DNA of 64,000 nucleotides from Carnegiea gigantea (Eukaryota; Streptophyta; Magnoliopsida; Caryophyllales; Cactaceae). Position 1 is the stretch's first letter. Each line of letters starts with the position of its first letter. The position numbers and the translations under genes are program-made. The DNA lies in contig JAKOGI010001355.1 in NCBI GenBank assembly GCA_029747015.1, positions 189,449 to 253,448 on the forward strand, given 5' to 3'. This document shows, in pieces, positions 36,601 through 51,600 of this stretch. Below the pieces are notes generated by a model. The model saw only the letters and a program-made list of their open reading frames with translations. It was not told the origin of the DNA and searched no databases.

Positions 36601-39600
36601 AGAAGAAATAGAGACTTGGGTGTCGTGAGGTGCATCAAAGATGAAAATGGTAAGGTGCTGTTTAAGGATGCTGAGATCAAGGAGAGATGGCGAAGGTACT
36701 TTTTCAAACTCCTTAATGGTGAAGTGATGAAGAGTTTCGAAGTAGGGAAAGGGAGAGTAGGGAGAGACGTCTAGATCCTCATTTGTGTGAACCTATCAAT
36801 AAGGACGAGATTAGAAAGTCCCTAAAGAAGATGTCCAATGGGAAGGTTGAGAGATCAGACCAGATACCGGTGGAAGTGTGAAAGTGTTTGGGTAAGGAGG
36901 GATTAGAGTAGCTAACAAAGTTTTTCAATGTCATTTTTAGGACCACTAGGATGCCCAGAGAATGGAGGTTTAGTACAGTCATCCCTTTGTACAAGCACAA
37001 AGATGATATTCAAGATTGTAATAATTATAGGGGTATAAAGTTGCTCGGTCACACTTTGAAATTATGGGAGAGGGTGACTGAGATAAGGTGGATATTTCGA
37101 TATCAGAGAACCAATTTGGCTTTATACCAGACAGGTCGACCATAGAGGCGATTTACCTCCTTAGAAGGCTCATGGAATTGTACCGATATAGAAAGATAGA
37201 TCTTCATATGGTGTTCATTGATCTAAAAAAAGCTTATGATAGAGTTTTGCGTGAAGTGTTATGGAGATGCTTGGAAAGAAAATGAATGTCACTTGGGTAT
37301 ATTCGAGTTATTAAGGATATGTATGAGGGAGCGAGGACGAGTGTTAGGACGTCAGGAGGGGATACCTATGATCTCTACATTGGTATGGGTCTGCATAAGG
37401 GTTCAGCTTTGAGCTTTTTTCTTTTCACTCTAATTATGGATGAACTTACAAAAATGATTGAAGATGAGCTACCATGGTGTATGCTATTCGCAGATGATAT
37501 TGTTCTTATTGATGAAATCAGAGAGGGAGTTAATGACAAGTTGGAGCGATGGAGACATACACTAGAGTCTAGAGGTTCTAGAGTTAGTAGATCGAGAACT
37601 GAATACCTGCATTGTTGTTTCAGCGGTAGGGAAGATGCGGTAGGAAAAGTCACGATTGATGGGTTGACGATACCAAAGGTCGAGAAGTTTAAATATTTAG
37701 ACTCGTTCATTCAGCATAATGGGGATATTGACGAAGATATTAACCAGCGCATAAAAGTGGGTTGGCAAAAATGGAAGTATGCCTGTAGGATTAAAAGGCA
37801 AAGCTTATCGTATGGTAGTTAGACCGGCTGTACTGTATGGATCGAAGTGTTGACATATAAAAAAGTTACAGGTCCAAAGGTTGATGGTAGGGGAGATGAG
37901 GATGATTAAGTGGATGTGTGGTTACACGAGAATTGATAGAATTAGGAATGAGGTAATCAAAGATTTAGTTAAAGTGACACCAATAGAAGATAAGATGAGA
38001 GAATCAAGACTAAGATGGTTTGGCCATTTGAAAGTTGTAGAACTGACGGAGGACATGGCTCAGGATAGGAGATTATGGCAGGATAGGATTAGGATCTCAG
38101 ATCTCAGAAAGTTGGCTACCTGAGCAGTAGGATAGGTTTGGGTGTGGTTGTGGTTTTTTTATCGTATCTGTATGCAGGTAGTACAAACATCTGGGATGAG
38201 ATATTGTTTGCGTACTTCCGTTTGATAAGGTATAGTACCTTCTGCTACTATGTTGTACTTATGTTGGACGTTTATTTACATAGTTACGGACACCTGATCT
38301 ATTAATATTTCTTAGTTCATTGACTTCATTCCCTGATGCGTATCTTTAGTTTTTTTTTCCATTTAGTGTTTTCACAAAAGCCTTCTTCTATGAAATATTT
38401 TCACAAAATTATATTTTTGTGGGTCTCTTGGATTCAGCCTCTCTACGGGCAGGGATGTCGGTAGAGGTAAGGCTGCCTATATCTGGATCTCCCTAGACCT
38501 GCGAAAGCGGGACCCACACTGGGAGGTGGTGGTGGTGGTGTTGTTGGGTCAATCACCATTCAAACATACCAAGTATTTGAAATAAAGAGAGAGATTTTAT
38601 TTTTAGGAGAGAAAAACATTATAGCTTTAATTCATTAATTCTCAACTCAAGTTTATCTGCAAGTGAATATAAGGAGATTAATTTATAATCACAAAAATTA
38701 GTGCCTCCTTCCCCAAGCTAATAAAATAAGCCCATAAAAATGAAATATTTATGGGGTTATTGTGGATCAATTGGATTCACGCATCCACTTTAGCCAATAA
38801 TATTTGGACAACAATTTAAACACTTGGAAATTGAAATTACAAACTTCTAGGCTAGTGATGAGTTATCCAAATGCAAGGCTGAAATTTGTTGTACTTGTAT
38901 TTGCATGATCGATCATCTCAAATGGAGGAATTTGGGGGAGATATTTATAGTAAAATTTGCTGGAGGTGTATACCAACTTTCTATAAAAGCTTGACCTCTT
39001 AATCACCCCTTTGATGACCCAATTAAACTCATGTTCGTGCATATCCAGACCTGCAGTGAACCCTACTTGGTTTTTGTCTCATGACTCTAGATATATTTGG
39101 AATTTGGTGGCGTGCCGTAGTTTTTGAAAAGTAGACATCTAGGGCTCTCCAAACGTAGCTAAAATACTAATTTTAGAGCTTATTTAGTCATTCCAATAGC
39201 AACTCAAAGTTAGCTTATGAAACTGAAAATTCTAGACAGCTTGTGCCGGAAGCTTTATTTGATATAATTCACTGGTAACAAGTGAATTATGAGCCTAATT
39301 AATTTAGGAAGATGATTTGAGCTCTTATTCTGCACCAGAGGGTGTTTGAGTGCAACCCTTACCTGGTGTCGGTAATATAGGCCACCCCCGCGTGAGGTGG
39401 GAGGTGGGGTGGGGGGGCCGCGCATGTTGGAAGTCCAACACCTTTGCTCACAGGGGAAGTGGTGCTGCCACCTATGTTTGATCCAAGGTGGTGTACTTGG
39501 TAAATCCGCACAAGTGCATGGTGATCAACTGTCTGTAATAGTGTAATTTACTTGGACGATATGTTGCTTAATGTATACGAATGGCCCTTCTACCAGGTAG

Positions 39601-42600
39601 GAGTGTTCATCGGTCCAAACCCGGACCGGGTTGGACCGAAGACCGATCAAGAGAAAAAGTACGGATCAAGGACCATACCGAATAAGAGCCGCATCGGACC
39701 AAAAAATTTTGGACCAGACCGGGACTGACCGAAGTAGACCGAATTTATTTTCAAGTATAGTTGGAACAAAGTTTATTGACTCAATTAATTTTGGCCAAAA
39801 TCATGCTATTATTGATTTTGTTTGCTAATTCTAAAGAGTATAGTTTGCATTTGGCATTATCTTTGACCCAAAAAAACTAAAAAGAAAGCCTCAAGCTCTT
39901 AACAATTTTTTATTTTATTTTATTTTATTTTGTTTTTAAAAATAGTTGGTCCTCGGTTTGGACTGGGTGGACCGGATTGGACCGAAGACCGAATAAGGTA
40001 ATTTTTTGGACTGAGGACCGGACCGAATGCACTCGGTGCAAACCAGTTTGGTCCGGTCTGGCTCGGTCTTTGGTTCGGTTCGGGTTTGGACCGAATAATG
40101 TACACCCCTACTACCAGGAGTATGAGTTGACTTATCAATTAGCATGCTTTAAGTCACCACTAAGCAAGCATCCCAGTGCAAGTAATGATTGAATTCAATG
40201 GCCTTATGAACACCTATGTTATCTGTTTTGGCTCAAGAAGACTGTGAGGTCCCTCCATCCAAGACCCAGGCCCCCCCCCCCCAAAAAAAAGCCTCATGCT
40301 CACACACATACACATACATACACAAAAATAGGGTTCAACTACTCTATTAATCTTAAGTTAAAGGTATGGCTGCCTATGTCTTTGCCTCGCCTAGTCTTGC
40401 CATTGGCTATTTGTATTGGTGGTGGTGGTTGTATTGTTGGCCCCTTATTTCTGCATTTTCTTTTGCAGTCAAATACTATGGGAAAGAGAAACCTTGCGGT
40501 GAGCAGTTGCCTGTTAAAACTGATCAAGATGCTCTTAGAGAGGGATATCGGTATGTTAACTTCATTTGCTATTTGTTCTCTATTCATTTTTGCAATGCTT
40601 TTCATTCTGGCTCAGGTTTATGGTTTTGCCAGTCTTTGCAAGGAAGGATATCCCAGATGTTGAATGTAATTTTTTCTGTGACTGATTTTGTTTATTATAT
40701 GTTCTTAGAGCCATCTGATTTTACAAGTGACACAAAAGTAGGTATTGATAGTACCAGCCTGTTATCTGATTTTACTATGTGTACTGATGTACTTGCCATC
40801 ATCCTTGGGGGCTCTGCCATCCCCATTTCGTTTTTTAACATACACCCATTTTCCTCATTTGATCCTTTCTTTCCTTTGGTCACTGAAGAAGAAGTTAACT
40901 GTGTCCCAAGCATCTGCTGAACTGAGAGAGTTAGAAGGAGAGGCTCCTATAGTCTGAACTCTGAAGCAACAGTAATGTGTTCTCTTACTCTAGCATTGAT
41001 GTGCACAGAAAATTTGAAATTTCACTGATTGGCAACTTAGATTACTTATAGAAGTAAAAATGTACGACTGTATTCAACTTTGTTTCTCGATGTCATTTGA
41101 TTTAGTGGTTAAGAGAGTCTCTATTGAGATCCAGATCAGGCGTTACTACAGTCTCTATTGAGACCATGTAATATTTAAGCAGAGTTGTAACTTGATGATA
41201 TGGTGAAGCAGCTCGTTGCTCCACATCCTACACATTGGTGAATCACAGGGGATAGGAGGGGAAGCAGAAGAGATAGGACAATAGACGTCATTTTTAAATG
41301 AGAAACAGTGCTGAGAAAATCTGGAAGGAGGGATTATAAACTAAAAAATTGATAAGATATGACACTGGAGAAGTTCAAGTGTGCTTATGAATTCAGGTAT
41401 ACCAATATCTATGGATTTCTCTTGTTATCGTGGCTACATACTTCGATGTTGGTAATAAGAAAATGAAGTCGCTAAGTTGGTTTCTTACTTGAAATGGATA
41501 CTGTGTGTATGATTTTCTCCAATAATATGATTTTCTCCAATTAGGTTTCCTTCAGAGAGATCCACAGGTGGTCGGTCGTCTTGGGCAATGAGAGAGTTCT
41601 TTAGTTCTATTGATTCTTGCAGTCTCGTTGGCCCTCCTTTGGAAGGTGCACGCTTTACTTGGTCCAGCCATGGGGAGGTTTCTGTGTTATCTCGCATTGA
41701 CCGATTTCTTTTCTCGGTTGAGTGGGAAGATCATTTCCAGGGGGTTCATCAAGTTACCCTTCGAAAATCACTTCGAACCATTTTCCCATTCTTCTGCGGG
41801 TTGGGGAAGTCTCTAGAGGTAGACGTCCTTTTAAATTCGAGAATATGTGGCTTCAGGCGGATGGCTTTGACAACCTTGTCAAATCTGTTTGGGATGAACT
41901 GAATGTATTTGGCCCTTCGAGTTTTATTTTGGCAAAGAAACTCAACTTTTTGAAGACCAAACTTAAATAGTGGAATAGGAAAGTGTTTGGCCATTTAGAG
42001 TTTAAGATGGCTAGTCTGGTGGATAAAGTGAAGCTCTTAGATGAGAAGGACCAGCAACAGTCTCTCTCTTGGGCGGATAGATTTGAAAGATTGGGAGTTG
42101 AAAAAGAACTCTCTATGGTGCGAAGATCCATTGATATTTTTTGGCGCCAAAGAGCAAAGCAACAGTGGATTGAGGATGGTGATCGAAATACCAAATTTTT
42201 CCACCAAGTGGAAAATAGGAGAAGAAAGTTTAATGCTATTCACAAAATTCAAGTGGATGGCGAGCTTTATGTTGATGCTGCCTTGGCCAAGAATGCGATT
42301 GTTCACTTCTATGAGAATCTGTATCATGAAGATCAACCATCAAGGATTTTTCTTGATGGTATCGCTTTTGCCTCTATTGGCCTTGATGATGTTAGGGATT
42401 TTGAAAAAGATTTTAATGAAGATGAAGTTTGGAATGCCATCTCTCAGTTAGGTAATGAGAAAGCTCCAGGGCCAGACGGGTTCAATATAGCCTTTTTTCA
42501 GCATTGTTGGTTTATTGTCAAGGGGGAGATTATGAGATTTTTTGCTCACTTTCATAATAAGGGTATTTTTAAGAAAAGTTTAAATGCTACTTTATTACTT

Positions 42601-45600
42601 TGATTCCCAAAGTGGCTGGTGCAGAGGATATTAAGTCTTTTAGGCCTATCAGTTTGGTAGGAAGTGTGTATAAGATTCTTGCCAAAGTCCTCGCTTCAAG
42701 ATTGAGGAAAGTTGTTAGAAAAGTTGTGGGTCCCTCGCAGCATGCTTTTGGTCCTGACTGTCAAATTTTGGATGCTGCTTTGATTGCTAATGAGTGCATT
42801 GATTCTTATATTGGATCTGGGATTTCTAGTATCCTATGTAAGCTTGACAATGAGAAGGCTTATGATCATGTCTTTTGGAGTTTCCTCTTGGCTATTCTTG
42901 AGAAAATAGGATTTCCTAACAAGTGGAGGAAATGGATCTCTTTTTGTATTTTTACTGTGCGCTTCTCTATCTTAATTAATGGTGAAGCATCTAGTTTTTT
43001 CCCAAGCTCAAGAGGTCTAATGCAAGGCGACCCATTGTCGCTTTTATTGTTCATTTTGGTTATGGAGACTCTTAGTAGGTTGGTGATTAAAGCAGGTGAG
43101 GAAGGTTTTGTTGAATGACTTTCATATTAGTAACCCTCATTCCGAGGGTTTGTTGATTTCCCATTTGCTCTTTGCCGACGATACCCTTGTTTTTTGCAAG
43201 TCGGGCGAGAGTAATTTGGGTTACTTAAGGTGCATCCTTCTCTTGTGTGAAGCTATGTCTGGACAAAGGGTCAGCCTTTCCAAAAGTGCACTCATTCTGG
43301 TTGGCGATGTGCCTAATGTTCATGTGTTGGCCCATTTCTTTGGGTGTGGAGTTTCCTCTTGGTGCTCCTTATAAGAGCATAGTGATTTGGGACCTAGTTG
43401 TTGAGAGGTTTCATAAGAGATTGACAGGCTGGAAGTCTAAGCTTTTGTCCATTGGGGGTAGATTGTCCCTTTTGAGAAGCACTTTGTGTAGTCTGCCCAT
43501 CTAGTTCATGTCTTTATTCACAAGCCCCATTGCTAGTCGGTTAGAGAAAATCATGAGAGATTTTCCTTGGAATTTCAATGAAAATGGTAACGGCCTCCAC
43601 TGGGTCAATTGGAATGAGGTATGTCGTCATAAATAGTAGGGAGGACTTGGCATAAGACCTCTTGGTGTTATGAATGAAGCGATGAAGACCAAATGGTTGT
43701 GGAGATTTGCAAAGGAGGATGATGCTATGTGGAAAAATGTGATCAAGGCAAAATATGGGATAGATGAGTTGGGTTGATGGAGTAAAAAGAGTCCTTATCC
43801 ACACGGTGTTGGTTGTTGGAAATCTATCTTAGCAGGTCTTGAGCGTTTCAACTCTTTAGTGCATGTTGTGGTAAAGGATGGCTCTCACAAAAGTATGTTT
43901 CTTTGCTTGGGCAGCCACCTTAGGCAAGATTCCTATGGATGACATGCTTAAGAGAAGGAATTTTAGAGGTCCAAGTAGATGCTCCATGTGTTTGGAGGAG
44001 GAAGAAACTTTGGATCATCTCTTTGTACATTGTCGGTGGATTTCTTCGCTTTGGGATTTATCTCTATCTCTAATGGGGATTAGTTGGGTTCAACCTTCTA
44101 ATGTGAGAGATGTGGTAGTGGCTTGGAGGAGAAGGATGAAGATGAGTTGGGTCTTTGGAGTTTGGAACATGGTTTCTTTGGCTATTTGGTGGGCTACTTG
44201 GAACGAGAGAAAGCGTCGTATTTTTGAGAACAAAGTCTTGTCGTTTCAAGATTTCAAGCTCTATTTTTTGAGGTTGTTGTATAGTTGGTGTGTGTGGCTT
44301 AGTGGTAACAAAGAGTTAAATTTTTTGGCTTTTATCGATTGCATTATGGATGAGAACTTAAGGGCATAATGTTTTTGTATTGCTCCTTTTGTACATGGAT
44401 GACATCCCCTTGGTGTCCTTTTAATATACATCTTTGATTACTCCCCCCCTCCCCCAAAAAAAAGGTTTTTTGTTGAATGGCTGCCAATAAATACAGTTTG
44501 GCATGATTCTGTTTCCTGGAGGAGGAGGTCATGATGTGTGCCTATTATAGTATTTTTCATCTAGTAGATTGCTCTGAGTCTAACCTTATTGTACTATGTA
44601 CTGTGTAGCTGCATTGACAGTTGGCACCACTCTTCCGAGAGTGATCACCATCCTTTTTGTGCTATGCTTGTAATTACTTTTTTAATTTTTGAGAGATCAT
44701 CATAGCGCTGAATCCCATCTAATCTTTTTCTCCGCTTTTCCTTTTTTTTTTTTTTGGGCGGGGGGGTTAGATATGAGCAACGTCCCTGTACAAACAAGTT
44801 GTGTAGAAGTTGTGTCCATTGCACCCAAGGATTCATGAGGCTATTGAGTGATGAAAGGTCACATTAGAAAGGTTTTGAAGTTGACTGATCCATGTTGTGA
44901 TAAATTTTTTCACATACCCGAAAAGTCACTTTGTTATAATTTATTTCAATTTGGATTATAGTGAACTATAACAAAATATCCCATAAAATTGTTATTTACT
45001 TTTTATATTGTGTATTTGGTGGAGTAGGAGTAGACAATTAATAGATTTTTAAATTTAAATTGGAAGTGTCTCTTCGGTTAAGGCAAAATTGCTACCCTCA
45101 CCCGCCCCTCTTAAGTGGGATCCTGGGGTATGGATTTAGATTTGGATCACATTTAATATTAGGAAGCAGTCACTACTGTTGTTGGGGGGGGGGGGAAGGA
45201 GTAGCATCTATGTGTTAAATTTATTTATTTTTTAGTAGCTTATATGATATCTTCCTTCTGTTGGTTGCTAAGTTTAGCTACGTATGTTAACAATAGGATT
45301 GTGAAGTAGCTCTCTTTGAAAATGGTGCAGCTATTACCAGAATTCCAACCTTAATAGCATTTTTATAGCCCTGCTGGGCCCTAAATTTGAAAAACATTGA
45401 CTGCCTGCTGCTAGACCGTCAGCAGTATGAAATCTTTTATTCTACATTAAACTTTTTTAATGTACAGCTTTTTAATGTGTCTTTTTAATGTACAGCCTTT
45501 TAACTTTTTTATGCTGGTGTCCCTTTTTACTCATCTTTCTTTTTTCTCGTAACTGTGGGGTTTTAACTGAGTAATGGAGAACAGATTTCTACATTAAAAC

Positions 45601-48600
45601 TTTCAACTTTTCATAACTCAGTTGTCTGTCTAATAGTGAATCTAGGGCACCTTTTATGGGCAAATACCTAACGTAAACTCCTACGTTGGATACGAAGAAA
45701 AGAATACAAGATAAACTCAAATTCTGGTAACCTATCCTAGTAAAATACTGCTTTCCTAAAGACTATCCTGATATCACGTGAGAATTCTCATCCTATCTAG
45801 ATACTATGCTTACAAAGAATATATCTAAAGAAAATATTATCCTAACCAAAATAACAAAAATATTTTAATATTAATAATAATATTTCTAAATATATTCTGA
45901 TTTCCATTGTGCATCATTGAGCCTAGCTGAGCCCAAGTCGGCCAGGCTTGGGCTTGGCTTGGTTTTTCTTTTTTCCTGTGTGTTTTTGCTTAGAAAGTTT
46001 CCAAATTCAAGGCTATAATCAACGATAAATTCTAGATTTTTGTATTGGATCAAAGAAATAAGGGTCAGAATAAAATTCGTTGATCGTATTTGTAATGGTA
46101 ATCTCATATTCTCCACACAAGTGCTTTGAAGAAAAAAAGAAGAACTAACTGAGCTAAACCGAGCTGAGCTGAGCCAAGCTTGGACTAGCTCGGTTTGACT
46201 CATACCTAACTAGCCGAGTCGAGCTTGAGCTAAGCCTGAGGGCTTAGCAAGCTGTCTACGTTTGTTTACATTCCTAATCATAAGTGAACTAAGACAACCA
46301 AAGTGGCTATTTGAACATTGTTGTTCCATGATCATAATTCATTCACTTTATGTATTCATATTAGGCTTGTATCTATGGATGTCGTGCTACAGTGGTCAAA
46401 TAACTTTGTCGATACAATTGGCAGCCTTTGACTAGTCATTTGTTATCATTGTGTATTTGCCTTTAATAGTTTCATGGAAATGAACCCTATTTCGAAATCT
46501 TACTGATCAAGTAATTATGTAACCGTTTTTGTTCCCTATTTTTTAAAGATTCATTCGCACAGAAGAAGATGACATGGATGCATCCTGGGAGCAAAGGCTG
46601 GTCAAGCGTTACTACGATAAGCTCTTTAAAGAGTATCCTTGCCTTTATAAGAAGTGTCTGGTTTTAAACCAGATATACATATATTTACAAATGATTCGCC
46701 TGCGTAGCTTGTTTTAGGGGATCTTTTGTTGCTTGTGATTGTGGGTTGTGTTTGAGTTGCTTTGGACCTTGAATGAATTTTTTTAATTTATTTCATTATT
46801 ATTATATTGATAGCTTGTATGCTTATGTGCTTTTTGTTCTGGCATCATTTATCTTTGACTCATTGTAGATATTGCATAGCCGATATGTCAAAATACAAGA
46901 GTGGCAAGGTATGTGACTTACCATCTCCACCCCGCCACCCCCGGGGAGGGGAAAAAGATGGCAAGCGTATATACTATTACCAGAGGCCTGCTGCCTGAGC
47001 TACACAATTCTCAAAAATACAACCTGATAACAAATAGGCGTATTATCTTACCCCTTTTTTTAACTCAAGAAATGAAGAGTTTACATAGAGCAGTCTGTTT
47101 CTAATTCTTCATCCTTATATGCTGATATCTGAATTTCCCACTGAGTTCATCATTTTGTTAATTTCCTTGAAAATATCCCATTGCTTCCATGGTCTGCTTT
47201 CTGGGTTCTTTATCCAGTTGACTGGAGTAGGCAGGGCACTTTCCCTTCGAAGTTCCAGGGTCTATTTATATTAGGGCTGGACGTAAGATCCACTTCCTCT
47301 TGTGCAAATTGACTTTTTCAAAAAATTGATATTTGAGATCTTTCATTTTCGGCTGACCATTGGAACATTCCCTTAATGTAAGGATGACTTCACAATTTTG
47401 CCACCTTGCTTTGTGGTTCATCTCGAAAGCTTTCAAAGCGGATCTTGTTTTGGCCTTCTTAGAATCAGTCATCCCTGTTGGAAGGGGGAAAAACTCGCAG
47501 GAGAGTTGTTATGACCACCTATGGTGCCACCGGACCCTACTAGGCCATGTTGTCCTAATCTGATCTTTAGAGGGTTGTCTTCAGTTACTTCTCAGATAAG
47601 GGCCAAGTTTCATGCTCTTTGCCAGTATCCTTTACTTTGATTATCCCCTTAACAGCACCTGCCTGATCATGTTGCCAATAGAAAAATTAATCAAACCATG
47701 CTTTTTAGTTATTTATAGTCCACCAAACCGTTTTGAGCTTAAAGTTGAGTAGAACCTCTTTAACAGACCAGCTGTTATTCTTAATACATATCACATATCT
47801 TGTTTCCATCGTTCAGACCACAGTGTGAAACTCTATTTGCCAGCATTTGAATATAGCAGAATTCTTTGGAAAAACATTCCACTCAAAAGCATCACTGAAA
47901 CTACTAGGTTTCAGCAGGGTTCACTCTTAGATGAGGTGGTTGTTATGAGTTTTTTTTTTTTCCTTTTTTTGGGGGGGGGGGGTTCCATAATTCAGGTTGG
48001 GCGATCTCCAGTTTCGACTGCAGCCACTTGGCCATTGCTAGTAGGCTGTACATTTATGGACCTTGACTGTGAGTGTTGCAGTCTACAGCCTTCAGGGAAT
48101 CAGGGCTGTGTTTGCATGTCTTAAATCTCTTGTTTTCGATGAGGTATACTTGTTAGTCTTGGCTTGGAGGCCTTGGCCTTGGATATATTGAGTTTTGACT
48201 ATTTTGAGGATGGCTTTTATTTCTAAGCTCCTTGGGAGGAATTTTTAATTGAGTTGTCTCAAGATTTTGGATTTTGCAATGATTTGCCGAGCGATGTTGC
48301 GGCACAGGGGATCTGCAGTCCTGTAATAAGACAACCTGGGGTTTGGGACATGCCTAGTATCTGTATGCAACTGTGGTGGCATGCAATGAGCTACAGGTTT
48401 CTTTGGGAGTCAAAGCTTTTATTTGTACTTTGAGCTATGCATTTCCTAGTTCCATGGGCTATGACTAAGCTTTGTTCATATTAGATCAGTTATGCCAGCT
48501 TGAGTGCTTTTATATAAAGGTAGCGGTAGGTGCCAGTTGTCCTGTAATGCCGCCTTTCATATAAGAAATTTCCATTAACAGTGAACCCCCTCCTCATCCT

Positions 48601-51600
48601 GTTTTGCAGATTGGCTTGAGGTGGAGAACAGAGGCGGAAGTCATTTCTGGAAAAGGTTAGTGTACTCCTCCGCTATGATGATCCATTTTATCTATGTACT
48701 TGTGGGGTAAATTACCCCTTGTCATACTTATTTTTGTTCTATATTGCATGATTTACATTAGTTACATAGCCAGTAAGTGGCTTTGCCAATGTTAGATTTT
48801 GTTCCCTCTCTGTATGCCTGCCTTTCACACTGCTGATTCAATCAGAAACTTCATCTCCACCACCGCTCCCCCCCACCCACCCCCCCCCCCCACCCTAAAA
48901 AAAAAAATTTCAAACTTGCATACCTTGTGCGCTTGTGTCTGTCCTCATTAAGTGAAGGTGTCTGGCATAAGTTTCAGGAAGGTAATTAAAACTGAGAGGG
49001 ACACACTAGGCATAACAAATAAACACACTAGGCATAACAAATAAACACCATAGAAAATGATCAGCTGGCATCCACAGCTGATTTTGAGAGCGTGTAGTTC
49101 CTGCATAAGATAAAAGGTAACAGTATCCAATTGAAATTTACTGGAGTAGCCATTTTGGTGTTCTTATTTTTTATGTTCAGTTAATTGATTTATCGTCAAA
49201 GCGTCACGATCTCGACGTCCTCTACTTGTGTGTGGAGTGTCAATGAGGCAAACCAAGCGTATAATAATTGAATGCTTCCTCGATGAACTTAGTTGTTACT
49301 GCCGTGGTCGGTAGTGATTTTGAGATCTTCTTTTACAAATAGAAATGCAGTCAGAAGCACATATTTCTTTGCCTTTCCTTGAAATCTTAGATAAATCCGT
49401 ATAAGATCATTAGCCTCTCAATAGCTGCATCCGAGCTGCTTTTTTCCCCTCCCCTTTCAATAATCGTTAGTGTGCCCATGCCCTCTGAGCAAATAGATAT
49501 AATAAGTTGAGTACCATCTGAAAATTACAGCAGTAATTTGGTTTCTTGTTTGTCAGGGCAGTTCATTTGTGGTAACAAGCATTGTGATGAAAAAAATGGC
49601 TTGGCTAGCTACGAGGCAAGTATTTGAACTGTTTTTTTTCCCCCTCCAGGCATCAGTGATTGGTTTGTCAACTGGCACATTCAGGCACCAGATCTTTGTT
49701 TCTGGTCAAGCTTTCCCACATATCACAGGATTGCTCTGGATTGTGATGAGTGGATTATGTGAAAAGATGACTATACGATCTGTTCTGCTTTTATGTTTTT
49801 CCAAAGTTCCTCCCTTCCTTTCCTAGGTGGTTAGAAGGTTTCCATGAGTAATGCCATTATGAAGTAGTTTGTCTTCCAGGGGACTCGGATTGGCTATGCC
49901 CGATTCTGCTCGGATAATCTGCAAGTGCTCACTGGGGACAAGAATAGCCTTTGAGGGTAGTATATCGATGGAGGGGTGCAAACTTGCATGGATCCGCTTA
50001 CCAGCTGGCCCCTACATTCTGTATTTCAATACACGTATTCCATGACTGGCGCACCATGTATCAATAACTGAAGCTCTTGTAGTCTTTAGATTTGATAGGG
50101 TTCCACAATCACATGCAGCATTGTAATCTCCCCACATGCCATGATCCTATGAATTGGAGCATTTCAGGCATAATTTTGGAGGCGGGCGAAGGAAGATACG
50201 CAAAACAAGGTCCTTGAACAGTATACCTGGCATATTGACTGACGATGTCTTATCAGCCCTGTGTGTTGCATCAAACTGTTATCAAGCTCTCAGGATTCAG
50301 TTTAGATCTTTTTATTTTTTTGATATACTCCGGCACTTTCTGTTGTCCAAGTTTCTATACATCTCATCCCAGTTGTATCTCTATTTCCGAATCTTGTGCA
50401 AATCTCTCCATTGCTCAACTTAGTCAATTCTCTCTGTTGTGCTGTAAAGTTAGATGGGCTATATTCTTTTTCGTTTCTTTTCTCTTTCAATGTATGTTCT
50501 CTTGTGGCTGTATGTTAAATATTCACTGGTCTCTTTTTCCTTTGTTGTTAGGTCAACTTCTCTTATTTTGAGGCAGGAGAAAACAAGCAAGCACTTGTCA
50601 AATTGGTTGCCTGTGAAAGGTTTGTGGGATTTGTAGTGATGTTTGTATAGCCATTCTTTTATCATTCCTTGTTGTGAGACTTAGCTTGCTATGGCCCCAC
50701 TATCTGTAGTACCTTTTTTTTGTTTTTTTTCCTGATATGGAAAATAGAATAATATGTATCATGATAAAAAGGTTGTAGACAAAGGTAGCATCCTTGAAAA
50801 GTACTGTATACATCCAATGTGGAAACTATCCACAAAATCTGCAACATCAAAAGAATTGGCGAAAGTTCCTATTTTCCCGAAATAGAGTCTTGATGAATTG
50901 TTTTTGAAGCATTTGAAACAGACGCCCTGACATCCTCAAAGGCTTTTGTGTTTGTATCACACAGAAGCCGTGTTAGGCTCTCAGTCGATTGTAATTATGT
51001 GTTGAAGTGTGGTTTTAGGGGCACTCACTGGCTTATGATGTCATTTCAATCCATTTCATTGTGGTCTGTAGCATATGTGGACTGTGTAGTACGTTTTCTT
51101 AGGCTCAGATGTCATGTTACTATGGGTAGTTAAGGTAACTGTCATGATCATGTTTCTCGGCCAACTCCAACTTGTGCTGCAATAACACCTGTCTGCATTA
51201 TTGTTTTCAAAAACACATGTAATTCTTGTAAGGAGCAAAAATATTGGCCACTGTCACATTAAGGTGACTGTCAGAGTATTGTGGACAGGGTTGTGTCAGA
51301 TGTTAATGTAACATACGTGAAATGTTTCAAATTTCTTCTGTGCTTCCAGATTAGGCTTGGGTTCTTATGGCCTGTGGCCACTAGTTGTATCCCTGTCCTT
51401 CCCACCTGCTAAGCCCAAGTGCGATGCCCTGTCATAGGGGCCCAGCGGGTGGAATTCTTACTACCAAAAAAAAAAAAAAAAAAAAAAGAGGAGGAAAAAG
51501 ATGTTCTTTAATATTGACTGCTTGCAAACAGGTGTGCAGAGAAGCTCCACTATAGAAGAAATAGACAAAAGGAGCAGTTGGAGAGCAAAGAGGAGGATGA

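Noticed and set aside
40366..40920. 184-codon plus-strand open frame
   Set aside because: It overlaps FRA10AC1 exon 3 in another part of the frame space and reads through the donor into intron; only 40469-40550 is family-like.
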